A stretch of DNA of 64,000 bases from Babesia bovis T2Bo. Taxonomy: Eukaryota; Apicomplexa; Aconoidasida; Piroplasmida; Babesiidae. The position numbers and the translations under genes were made by a program. The notes beneath the pieces are model-generated. The model saw only the letters and a list, made by a program, of their open reading frames with translations, searched no databases and was not told the origin of the DNA. The stretch spans positions 1,733,578 through 1,797,577 of the forward strand of contig NW_026261571.1 of NCBI RefSeq assembly GCF_000165395.2, written 5' to 3'. Positions 51,178 through 60,443 of the stretch are shown in pieces (positions within the stretch are counted from its first letter, which is position 1; the number at the start of each line of letters is the position of its first letter).

Positions 51178-52503
51178 TCAATTAGTCGGATGTAACCACG
51201 AATCACGGAAGACACCTCCTGATGACTCTGGTCCACGAAGGTTGCATTCGGTACCCGGTGTTTCAGAGTCTGAGTTGTACAAAGCTTCGGTCTCTAGCTC
51301 ATGGGCTTTGCTAAGGAGCCGCTGGTCACGCACCTGCTTGGCGAACGCCTTCATAACCTTGATGGCATTGCCCTTGAAACCGAACACTAGCATTATCACG
51401 AATATCACGAAGCCGTAAACGAATATGGCTATTGGGGCAATGTTTTTAAGGTCGCCTGCCATTCCGCTGATGTGTTGATGATGAACAGCACCCAGGGCTA
51501 TCAAGGTGGATACCAATAATAGGAACAGTAGCGCGAATATCCCGAAAGTTATTACATCTGGGTTGTAGTACTTGCACAGTGGCCTCTTGGCGTGTATGTA
51601 CAAAAACAGTGCAACCGTAAGTATGTATAGCATAGCGATAAGGCCTGCGAGGGTCCATTGCTCTTGTGTAATCTCTGGGAACATTGACAGACATACTGTT
51701 ATCAATATGCCTACAACAGTGCCGGTCAGGAATATGAATACAGCATCACACTTGGTAAATGACATACAGCAGAGGTTTACCTGGTATGCACTGATACACA
51801 GTCCAATCACGAAGATGTAGTTAGCTGCTGCCATGAACCTATGCTTGTGCCAGGTAGTGTCATTTTCTCCATATTTACTCGGGTTGTCTTGTAATTCTTT
51901 TAGAGTATACGCATGGGCGGCAAATACCAACATGTATATAAAAGCAAATGTATAAAACACCTTCTTGCTAAGTGTCATGCAGCCACCGAAGCAGTGTGTC
52001 TTCATGGCACATATAATGAAACCGAACATTGCCAATAGCTCAAGGCCAGTAAATGCTATGGCGCCATAGGGACGAATGCCTTTACTGTCAGGTAACAGCT
52101 TTATTCCTTCAGCTGGCATTACCACTATGAACACTGCAAAGAATGCAGCGATCACGACAACAAAGCCTAGTATGAACAATCCACTGTCCCACGAAGTCCA
52201 GTGTAGCTTCATGAACCTGCATCGGTAGCCCAGAAAGTGGAGCGCTAGATGACTCAGACAGATAGCTATGCTTAGGGCGGTCATGTCAGCGTTTTTTAGC
52301 TTGAACTCAGTAGGAGTCATAGCCTGCAACTGTATAGCCTCTACAGTGGCTATCAATAACATTGCCATACAGAAACCAAAGCCTAGGATTGCTACCAAGA
52401 TGAACAGTAGCTTGGCGATTGGCATAAGGTACCTTACCGAATCAGCCACCTTAGGGGTAGCCTCATCAGAGTAAGGGCCTATACCAGCCCGAATACCTGG
52501 CAT
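51178..52503 (-). CDS. Ten-TM subtelomeric protein (mtm-like), tandem copy 2
   Basis: A 441-residue polytopic paralogue of the 49144 gene (same TM spacing, shared motifs such as VFYTFAFIYMLVFAAHAY-type TM5 and AYQVNLCCMSF versus AYQVNMCCTPF, and the LRGPES tail). I start at the Met at 52503 because it aligns with the copy-1 start (MPGIRAGIG versus MPEIKEGIG); the frame extends to 52542. The tandem arrangement on the same strand points to unequal crossing-over. Likely exported or surface membrane protein; substrate unknown. Confidence 0.72.
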   Translation of the reverse strand: MPGIRAGIGPYSDEATPKVADSVRYLMPIAKLLFILVAILGFGFCMAMLLIATVEAIQLQAMTPTEFKLKNADMTALSIAICLSHLALHFLGYRCRFMKLHWTSWDSGLFILGFVVVIAAFFAVFIVVMPAEGIKLLPDSKGIRPYGAIAFTGLELLAMFGFIICAMKTHCFGGCMTLSKKVFYTFAFIYMLVFAAHAYTLKELQDNPSKYGENDTTWHKHRFMAAANYIFVIGLCISAYQVNLCCMSFTKCDAVFIFLTGTVVGILITVCLSMFPEITQEQWTLAGLIAMLYILTVALFLYIHAKRPLCKYYNPDVITFGIFALLFLLLVSTLIALGAVHHQHISGMAGDLKNIAPIAIFVYGFVIFVIMLVFGFKGNAIKVMKAFAKQVRDQRLLSKAHELETEALYNSDSETPGTECNLRGPESSGGVFRDSWLHPTN

Positions 52504-53491
52504 CTTGGCTAGATATTGGCAATAGACACGCGCGATGTACACATGGACTTGTCTTGCGGGTATCCCCCATACACCCTGGGAATGACGTGGAATACTAATG
52601 GTAGTGAATAGTAATGTAGTAGTAATGTGTATTCATATGGTATTACTATGTGATGGTGTATATTACTCGGTAGTATTGTAGTGGCACCGTGAATTACTCA
52701 GTAGTAGTAATGTCTAGTACTTAGTATTGTAAGGGCCATACATTTATAGGAATGATGCAGTGAAGTGATCTTTGGCTATCACTAGACATGCCATAACGAT
52801 GTATTTCTGTCGCAGTGAATGATTACTGCAGTATTGGTGTTACATGTCAATATACGCGTATGTAACGTGCTAATATGCACTTTATATACCTATACCAGTG
52901 ATATGGCAACATACTTTGTCTTGGAATCTAAACAATATGCCTATGTTACATGATACAATGGTCAAATATCTTTGAGTCGTTTTGTTTATCCATGAATACT
53001 GTATCATTCAGGTATCGTAGAGCTATCTAGTATATATTGAAATCTCTTTGTTATAGTATTACCATGGAGTATCTCTGGGTTGCATTTTATATACAATGAT
53101 TTATCCTGTAGCAGTAGTGTCCAGTAACACCATGTGGTATCTCTGTCAGGTTATATATTGTGTTACTACTGATATCCCTTACTGTTGCAGTCGGATAACA
53201 TGTCATTTGTAGAGTCGATTGACAGTACAGATTATTGGTCTAGCGAGACTAATATTGATGAGACTCTGTAATGATATACACCTATGGTTACCCCCTATAT
53301 ATGTTGAACTCCATAGTAGATATCCAAATGGCGTTCACAAAAGTAGATTATAAACACCATTGGACACTGCTAGATAATCGGTGCATATGGAGTGTCCATA
53401 GAAGTATTAGATGCTACTGTTAGTGAAGTTAATAAATGTCTATGTATTATGATGCACTAGTCCATATGTATCATTATATATCACTGTAGCA

Positions 53492-53523
<32 letters not shown>

Positions 53524-54031
53524 TATGACACTATGATAACTCTGTTTTCATCATTGTACTCTATGATTGGCGATTTACAATTAGAAACCATATGAAGCTA
53601 AACGCTTTGCCTGTTGCTCTTTTTCACTCAGTGAGAAAAACTTCCTAATACGGTTTTTCGTCGTGCTCTTTATTGCCCATAGGAGATTGTTTTATTGTGC
53701 CAATGGTGAGCAATTATATACGTAGTCACATGTGATATATGAGGTATGCATAAAAGTGGTTTCCTCAAAGGGGCTGTATAATACAAGTAGTGTCCAGCAG
53801 TATAAAACGACTATGATGCAGTAGTGGTTCCAACTGAGTATTATATACATATTCGATATTGCATTCCTGAGTTACTAATGCTGTTGTACAGAATCCGTAT
53901 AACTGTCACTTAGTATTACATACAGAAATGTGATTAATGCTGTACTATTGAAATCATCAGAAGAGGTTCATACCGGTAAAGTTCGCAGTGTCATTCATAA
54001 TCACACTGTAGTGTCTACGGAAATGATCGGA
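52504..54031. other. Long subtelomeric noncoding region with an (AT)n microsatellite
   Basis: About 1.5 kb between the tandem ten-TM pair and the inverted duplication. Contains repeated TAGTAATGTAGTAG-type words near 52600-52730 and an AT dinucleotide run at 53492-53519. No coding sequence or RNA gene recognised. Confidence 0.5.
53492..53519. repeat. (AT)n microsatellite, 14 units
   Basis: An uninterrupted AT dinucleotide run of 28 bases inside noncoding DNA. Confidence 0.95.
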
Positions 54032-54544
54032 CTACCCACTAGTATCCACAGTACTCTTCACTACAGGTGCCTTCTTGCTTTTAAAGTAGGCCAGTATCTC
54101 GCTTCCATATAACTTGTACACCATGTACCCAAATAATGCCAACCAAAATACTATGGGTATTATTACAATGGATACATAATTTGCGCCATCCTTCCCGTTT
54201 TCTTGAAAGCAGTAGAAGGCAATGGCTATAATAACACCGACAAGAAATATGGCACTTAGTACCCCAAGGACAATAGTGAATGTCTTGTTATGCTTGTTCA
54301 CAAACTGCTTGTATTTCTGGTAATATCCTAAAGAGTCCCCAGTGCTTGATGTACTGTCCTGGGTACGGATATATGAACTATCTAGGTCACCGGCAGCAGT
54401 CTGTTCGTTGGACTCTGCACTACCAGGTACTGTATTCTGAACCTCAGCCAGTTCATTTGCACTGACATCATAGGTCACCTGGGATATCCATAGTATAGTG
54501 GTGTAGAGTAATAGTGCAGTGCTAAATTTCTGGGAAAGAGCCAT
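54032..54544 (-). CDS. Small secretory two-TM protein, left-arm copy
   Basis: A 170-residue protein with a signal peptide (MALSQKFSTALLLYTTILWI), a Ser/Glu/Thr-rich ectodomain (~30-85), TM1 at ~89-112, a short polar loop with GKDG, TM2 at ~123-143 and a basic tail. It lies outward of the left ten-TM gene, in the mirror position of the 61838-62317 gene. No family is recognised, but the plan (signal peptide, variable domain, paired TMs, short tail) resembles Plasmodium 2TM variant families; the resemblance is architectural only. Confidence 0.68.
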   Translation of the reverse strand: MALSQKFSTALLLYTTILWISQVTYDVSANELAEVQNTVPGSAESNEQTAAGDLDSSYIRTQDSTSSTGDSLGYYQKYKQFVNKHNKTFTIVLGVLSAIFLVGVIIAIAFYCFQENGKDGANYVSIVIIPIVFWLALFGYMVYKLYGSEILAYFKSKKAPVVKSTVDTSG

Positions 54545-54812
54545 TATACTATACTGGTAGTGAAGAGTGTAGTGATATGGAGTAACGATGTAGTAGTAGT
54601 ACTCACTAGTACTACCGTTATTGAATGATTAATGCTGCATTGTCTATGGTCAGTATTTTGGTAGACATTACTCTGTATAATAAGCACTGTACTAATTATA
54701 CTCCTACAGTGAGTGTTCAAGTTCATATTGGGCTATAATAGTATCCCAAGTTGGGCCGTCATTATCCCAGGGTGGCACTGGTAATAGTGTAGTAATATAG
54801 ACGTATCCACCA

Positions 54813-55931
54813 CTACGATTCCTTTGCGATATCAGTTTCTCGTACCGTGTTCTCAGCAGTGTCAGTACCCTTGAGACCCTTCTTCTTGGGGAGGCACCAT
54901 TTAAATAGATTACATCGGTATGCATACCACAGTGTCGGTATCATTAGTAGTAGTGAGTAGCCGATCATGGTGTATTTCACACCAACATCCTTTTGCATGC
55001 CATCCCTGGAGTATGCTATTACTATTGGTACCAGTGTGACCGATAGTGTCACCGCCAATAGCCCAAAGCACATGTGATTTTTGGGCCAGTGAAATACCTT
55101 TTTATATTCTAGGCAGTACCAGGTAATGCCCAGGGCTATGATATGCAGTGCTGGAAAGGAATACTCCATTGCTGTGATTGTTCCACTGGTGTGCTTCTTG
55201 AAAATGCCCAGTACTGCCAATGCCAATAGGGATGCTGCTGCCACTGCAGATGCTATCAGGGCAACCACTTCCGGTACTGTATATGGCAACCTGAATATAG
55301 TGTTCCATAATACTGCCATGGTATAGATCTGAGTGATAGGTATCAATGTTATAGCCAGGTACTGAGGAGCCGATAACTCGCTAGGCTCTCTTCCGTGAAG
55401 CGTATTTTTACCATAGATCCCAATCAGCCAGCCGGTTACTACCACTAATAATAATATCACTAGTACGCCCACTATTGCACTACCATAGCAAATGTACTGA
55501 CTTTTGCAACATGGTCTACAAAACAGATTACACTTCCAGCCGCAGTATAGGGTACCACCGAGTATACCTAGTATAACCAGTAATGCCACTGATATACCGT
55601 AAATGTAATATGTCGGTTCGTCAAATATGTGATCCTTTAGATCCAAACCTATCCGCTCCTGTAATGCCAGTACTATGGCCACTACTTGTAGTATTACTAG
55701 TAGTACCAGTAGTACCCAGTGGTACCAGGTCATTGGTGATACGAGGTACCCTGCCTTCTTGCATTGCCATAGACATATTCCGAGCAGTACAGTGGATAGT
55801 GTAGTAGTAGTGGATACTGCTGGAATATTGTCTAATTCGGCTATCAAAGCAACCAAGGAACCCAATGCCTGGCAGCATAGGTAGAGCCATAGCAGTGCTA
55901 GTACTATAGTAGTACAGGAAGTAGTATCCAT
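54813..55931 (-). CDS. Ten-TM protein (second mtm-like subgroup), left-arm copy
   Basis: A 372-residue polytopic protein with about ten TMs, paralogous to the plus-strand gene at 60444. Shared blocks include LSTVLLGICLWQCKKAGYLV, CRPCCKSQYICYGSA, PYTVPEVVALIASA and the C-terminal YAYRCNLFKWCLPKKK followed by a TDTAENT-containing tail. Sequences differ from the 49144/51178 pair but have the same number and spacing of TMs, so all four may be one superfamily. Its flanks are also duplicated in the right arm. Likely exported or surface-located; function unknown. Confidence 0.72.
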   Translation of the reverse strand: MDTTSCTTIVLALLWLYLCCQALGSLVALIAELDNIPAVSTTTTLSTVLLGICLWQCKKAGYLVSPMTWYHWVLLVLLVILQVVAIVLALQERIGLDLKDHIFDEPTYYIYGISVALLVILGILGGTLYCGWKCNLFCRPCCKSQYICYGSAIVGVLVILLLVVVTGWLIGIYGKNTLHGREPSELSAPQYLAITLIPITQIYTMAVLWNTIFRLPYTVPEVVALIASAVAAASLLALAVLGIFKKHTSGTITAMEYSFPALHIIALGITWYCLEYKKVFHWPKNHMCFGLLAVTLSVTLVPIVIAYSRDGMQKDVGVKYTMIGYSLLLMIPTLWYAYRCNLFKWCLPKKKGLKGTDTAENTVRETDIAKES

Positions 55932-56305
55932 GATGCGATAGGAATCTAGTAGGCAGTATTCAGAGGTAGCGATTTACTCATGAAATCCTGGGATTCCATG
56001 GTAGTACTAGGGTGGTACCCACCTGTCTTGATCTGATTAATCCAGGTGGCTTATGTTGGAGAGACCTCTAGAAGGTCACCCAAGGGGGAGTTTACTTCGC
56101 ACCGGGTGTGGGGAATTGGAAGCCTTTGTATGGTATAGTAAAGGGGGAGTAATATAGTGGTATTTTGTCGGGTGGTGGTAGTGTGGAGGGCGGTGGTGTA
56201 GAGTGGTGGTGTATAGGGTAGTACTGTAGTAGTACTCTATAGTATCACATAATTGCCATCACAAGCAATAAACTGCTGATCTCCTTACATGCATTAATAG
56301 CATCA
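55932..56305. other. Spacer between left ten-TM gene and ves1 fragment
   Basis: Matches the right-arm spacer (60071-60443) in inverted orientation, including a GGTGGT-rich block and a ten-TM upstream block with GGTACC/CCATGG words. No frame of its own. Confidence 0.6.
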
Positions 56306-56518
56306 CTACCCTAGGCAGTACTTACCTTGACCCTGATTCAACCTCTCCAGGTTATAGCCCATGGCCGCCATGAATGAGCCGAGACCATCACCCTCTTTAC
56401 TTAACATTCCTTCCTTCCACCTCGTCTCATTGCCACTACCACTCCCACCCTTGGTCAACCATCCCAACTGACTGAGTCCACTCCAGATGAGACATACTGA
56501 CCCTAGGAAAATACGGGC
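56184..56518 (-). repeat. Near-perfect inverted repeat shared with 59858-60192
   Basis: By eye, 335 consecutive bases are identical to the inverse of 59858-60192, running from GCCCGTATTTTCC in the ves1 fragment to the CCACCGCCCTCCA word beyond its end. The first mismatch occurs at 56183/60193. Such identity next to diverged flanks implies recent conversion or duplication. Confidence 0.85.
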
Positions 56519-57169
56519 ACAGTGCTGGCGGCGTTTGGAGGGGGTCCCATTGGAGGTGAACCTATTAGGATCATTCATCAAACTACTCCATGTTGGAGGT
56601 GTATCGTGTTTGATAACCTCTTCAAAGTAGCTCGATGTTTCTACTGTCTTGGTGTATGCTGACATATAACTGTCTTTGTATACACCGTGGCCAATGCTCT
56701 CCTCGGTAGTACATCTACACTTCCTCTCCTTTTCATCTTTACACTTCCCCTTACAATTCGTGCAACAACACTTGCAGCATTTGCCTTTTTTGGCGCATTT
56801 GCACTTGTCAGAACCTGTACAGGCGCCACCATTGTTATCACACTGACACGCATCTCTATTACCACTATCACTACACCTTGTACACCCCCTGCCCAGGTGG
56901 TGTCCCTTATCGCCTTTTCCCGGCTTGGGCACTTCCCATTTCATACACCCACAAGCTGCACATGATATATCATCCTGCTTTACCTCCTGTAGATACGTGC
57001 AGCCCTTGCCACCGTGTGGAGCACCATTGGGATCATTATTCTTATTGCCCTTGCACTTGTCACCTTTGCCATTAGTACACTTCTCTAACTTACTCCACCC
57101 AATGAGTGCACTGAGTACCTGTGCCAGCTGGTCTATATAGGTCCGGACCACAGGGGTACCACTATGGCA
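56306..57169 (-). pseudogene. ves1 (VESA1) fragment with Cys/Lys-rich domain, left arm
   Basis: About 285 codons with ves1 features: IDQLAQVLSALIGW, a Cys/Lys-rich domain (CKCAKKGKCCKCCCTNCKGK), then ARIFLGSVCLIWSGLSQLGW and GYNLERLNQGQ. VESA1 is the variant erythrocyte surface antigen mediating cytoadhesion. The frame has no ATG: it opens after a stop at about 57170, so the N-terminal part of a full gene is missing. It ends just after a GTAAGT donor-like site with no downstream ves1 exon (the TM-encoding end is absent; a ten-TM gene follows). I therefore call it a truncated fragment, perhaps a donor for segmental gene conversion. The last ~70 residues equal those of the right-arm fragment. 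Confidence 0.8.
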
Positions 57170-58075
57170 CTGCTAGATCACTACCCTGAATACCCTGCAC
57201 TACTGTACTAAACTTGTACCAAAAGTGCTACCAAACTTGTATGAAACGTTTATTAAAGGTGTCACTAACTTTGCTACTATACCTTTATGGAACATTTGGT
57301 AGTCTTCTACTGAAAGTATTGCTATACTCTCACCTACAGGGACAGTACATGAACTATAAGTATCACTCCCATTGGTGTATATGTTACTCAGGAATCAATT
57401 TGTTAGGCAGGTGCAGCACAACCGTTACCACTGCCACTATCAATGGTGTTTTCTAGTGAGCAGTCTGATATTGTCACGCATTATGGCATCTCTATAAATG
57501 AATCATAATGATTGGACAAGGTAGCTCCGTGGCAACGTTGCTCGTAGGTTAACATGTCATTATGCTAATGTTGGTAATCTGGCTTAACATAAATGGAGAC
57601 AAGGTTGGTTGATGGATCTACAATGGAATATGTTTCCATAATGGATAGTAACGTATCTCATGTGCCTATGATACTGTACTGGTATATGTAATCACACTAT
57701 GTCATGGCCAAATGGAGGCTATATCACTTGGTGAGGTAGCAACTTGTCTATCATGTGATTCAGGTTATACAGATTGTGACACTCATGTCAAAGGAAGTAT
57801 ACAGATTGCCACAATTGACTTCGTGTTGGTTATGTTTACCTGAAAGATCACTGTCTAGTACTGCTTTGCACAACATCTGTAAGAGTAGTGATCTGATGAC
57901 AAGCTGACAAAGAGAGCCACAATAATATTATATCACATACACAGCTATTATACAGTAGCATTAGAAGGTGCACCGAAGAGCAACGATTGATTCCCTGACA
58001 TCTATAGTATACCTGGGGCACAACAACAGCTGAATCCAACAGTTAGGAATCTCACCATTTACTGACTATAACAAA
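57170..58075. promoter_or_regulatory. Centre of the inverted duplication, upstream of SmORF
   Basis: About 900 bases between the left ves1 fragment (pointing left) and SmORF (pointing right). The 57180-57330 part is homologous in inverted orientation to about 59390-59510, with degenerate words such as CATACAAGTTTAGT(G)GCACTTTTG; in intact B. bovis loci this position holds a bidirectional ves promoter. No supported frame. Confidence 0.5.
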
Positions 58076-58666
58076 ATGGTATCCTTCAACACTCTTTCTA
58101 AGCTCTGTCTCGTGGTGGCATTTGGTCTGTCTACCACAGCCACTTCTACCGATGTAGCCCAGGAGAAACCCAAGAAGGAGTCTCTCTTAAGCAGATTCTT
58201 TGGTAAAAAAGAGGAAGCTAAGACTCAACCTGTGGATGTAAAAGAACCAACGAAAACAGATACTCAAGAGCATAATAATACAAGAGGTCTCTTCATGTAC
58301 GATGTTGAATGGCTTCTGGAATCCAAGCCGGAAAACAGAGCTGCCTTACGTAAAGCATTACCAAGCGATATAGCAAAAGACGTTCCAGAGGACTGCAACA
58401 AGCGAATGTGGTCAGGACTAGAGGAATATATTTCTAAGTTTTTCAAATTTTATGCCATTGGATGGTATCTGTTACCTGAGCCGGAAAGTAGAGCAGCGCT
58501 ACGTTATGTGTTGCCAAAGGATTTGGCTGCCAAAGTTCCAGAAGACTGTAATGTGCCAATAAAACCTGAAGTAGAGAAAGACATCAGAAAGTTATTCTCG
58601 GAAACTTTCCAAAAGCAAAGATTAAGACGTGAATGGAATACCGGTCACATGTTTTCATATGGTTAA
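58076..58666 (+). CDS. SmORF protein (B. bovis small ORF family), 196 aa
   Basis: A secreted protein of the SmORF family, which is found near ves1 genes in B. bovis and of unknown function. Seen: signal peptide (residues ~1-23, NTLSKLCLVVAFGLSTTATS); a Lys/Glu-rich linker containing LLSRFFGKKEE; then two tandem copies of a ~50-residue motif: W-x-L-x-x-x-P-E-x-R-A-A-L-R-x-x-L-P-x-D-x-A-x-x-V-P-E-D-C-N, at ~79-112 and ~138-170. No TM. A secreted role is likely: exported with VESA1 or involved in its trafficking. It is intact, unlike the ves fragments beside it. Confidence 0.88.
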   Translation: MVSFNTLSKLCLVVAFGLSTTATSTDVAQEKPKKESLLSRFFGKKEEAKTQPVDVKEPTKTDTQEHNNTRGLFMYDVEWLLESKPENRAALRKALPSDIAKDVPEDCNKRMWSGLEEYISKFFKFYAIGWYLLPEPESRAALRYVLPKDLAAKVPEDCNVPIKPEVEKDIRKLFSETFQKQRLRREWNTGHMFSYG

Positions 58667-59512
58667 TCACAAATATTGTAATACCATCATGAAAACGAAG
58701 TCAACATAATGCCATACTCTATAGACCTCAGTAGCAGCTTACATTAATACATATTTCATGGTTTATACGATTATCTGCTACACTATATTAATAAATATCC
58801 TCAATTACTACGCAGTACCTATACATAGCATAACGTTACTAACACTATCATCCATTCCACCCCAAACAACCCTTTACCGCTACGTTAACAAAACTAGTCA
58901 TTAGCACATATAGACTACTCTGTTATGACCCAGTATGGTACAGCATACTAACCAGGGTATCCATAATGTCCCATGGAAGTGACTTTGTTATAGAGTACTA
59001 TACAACAGTGATATTCAGTGTTAGTACTACAATATGCTTCCCCTAGAGTATACATCACCCTCTCCACTAGTACATATCACTACCTCTACCAGGATATCCA
59101 CAGTGATCACTCAAGGATTCCTGGAAGTGAATAATTGAATACATTCTGAGTGGAACATGTCTTGTTATAGACACAGATCAGTGCTTATCATGTGCCAAAC
59201 CTAGATACCCACCCCCTATCCAGTGCCCCATCATTGGTGGGTTGCCCTAGCATCCTAAAAACCCCACCAGGGTAACACCAACATATATAGTGCCCCCACT
59301 AAACAGGCCTTTGTGAGGGGGAAGGTGTATATAAGTACTGTGAGGATTGGTGGAGATGTTGGTGAGAATTTAGGAGCAACTGTAGTGGACTTATATTAGA
59401 AAATTTTATGGAAGATCAATAGCAAAGTTACTCAATGTTTCATACAAGTTTAGTGGCACTTTTGCTGAAAGTTTAGTATAAAAGTAGTAGCTGTTCAGGG
59501 TAGCCACAGTAG
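58667..59512. other. Spacer right of SmORF, upstream of right ves1 fragment
   Basis: About 850 bases without a supported gene. The last ~120 bases are homologous to the 57.2-57.3 kb region in inverted orientation. Confidence 0.45.
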
Positions 59513-60070
59513 GGTACCGAGGTCATAAGGGCACTGATAGACCAGTTGGCACAGGGACTACAGAAGTGGGTTGGGTGGCAGGAAGGGGATACGTGTTGTC
59601 TGAAGGGAAAAGGAGGGGCAGAAAGTAAGGGTATAGGAAAGACGTGTGAGTGTAGTAGTACTGGTGGTGGTACCGGGTGTTGTTCCGGTGCTAGAGGTAC
59701 TACTTGTCATGACTGTGGCAAGTGTGGTACAGTTGCCAAGGGTGCCGGTACAAAGTGCTACCTTTCGGCCTATTGCAAACCCACTAGTGCTCCTCCTCCC
59801 ACTGGAGACTACTACTGGCCCACCATCTCCACTGACTCCACTAAGGTCCACCTCCTGGCCCGTATTTTCCTAGGGTCAGTATGTCTCATCTGGAGTGGAC
59901 TCAGTCAGTTGGGATGGTTGACCAAGGGTGGGAGTGGTAGTGGCAATGAGACGAGGTGGAAGGAAGGAATGTTAAGTAAAGAGGGTGATGGTCTCGGCTC
60001 ATTCATGGCGGCCATGGGCTATAACCTGGAGAGGTTGAATCAGGGTCAAGGTAAGTACTGCCTAGGGTAG
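59513..60070 (+). pseudogene. ves1 (VESA1) fragment, right arm
   Basis: About 185 codons open after a stop at 59510-59512, with no ATG. It begins GTEVIRALIDQLAQGLQKWV, parallel to GTPVVRTYIDQLAQVL in the left copy, then a shorter Cys-rich region (SCSSTGGGTGCC-like, CHDCGKCG), then ARIFLGSVCLIWSGLSQLGW to the end, identical to the left fragment's last ~70 residues. It ends after the same GTAAGT donor-like site, with no downstream ves1 exon. The Cys/Lys-rich domain is different from the left copy, so the two fragments would offer different variable blocks on a shared conserved backbone. Truncated; probably not expressed as a protein. Confidence 0.8.
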
Positions 60071-60192
60071 TGATGCTATTAATGCATGTAAGGAGATCAG
60101 CAGTTTATTGCTTGTGATGGCAATTATGTGATACTATAGAGTACTACTACAGTACTACCCTATACACCACCACTCTACACCACCGCCCTCCA
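59858..60192 (+). repeat. Near-perfect inverted repeat shared with 56184-56518
   Basis: Partner of the left copy; 335 bases without a mismatch by eye, covering the conserved ves1 3' part and about 120 bases beyond. Confidence 0.85.
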
Positions 60193-60443
60193 AACTACCA
60201 CCACCCGACAAAATACCTCTACACTTCTCCCCCTTTACTATACCATACAAATACAGCCAATTCCCCACACCCTGTGCGGGGTGTCTGCCCCTAGGGAGCC
60301 TTCCTAAAGGTGTCTCCAGGTTACGGCACTTGGGCTAACCAGATCACTACAGTTGGGTACCACCCTAGTACTACCATGGAATCCCAGAATTGCATAAGAA
60401 AATTGCTGCCACCGGGTGTTACACGGTAGATTCCTATCACATG
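60071..60443. other. Spacer between right ves1 fragment and ten-TM gene
   Basis: Inverted counterpart of 55932-56305; the first ~120 bases are identical, then similarity decays. No frame of its own. Confidence 0.6.

Larger units (their letters stand above)
54700..57290 (-). repeat. Left arm of a large inverted duplication
   Basis: Reading the complement of this interval gives the same order and largely the same sequence as 59390-61660: ves1 fragment, spacer, ten-TM gene, 3' flank (GGCCCAACTTGG, then GCCCAATATGAA). Identity is patchy over the ten-TM gene and appears complete over 56184-56518. Boundaries are estimated by eye. Confidence 0.8.

Noticed and set aside
55675..55884. Short plus-strand frames over the left ten-TM gene
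   Set aside because: Shadow frames of the minus-strand ten-TM coding sequence.
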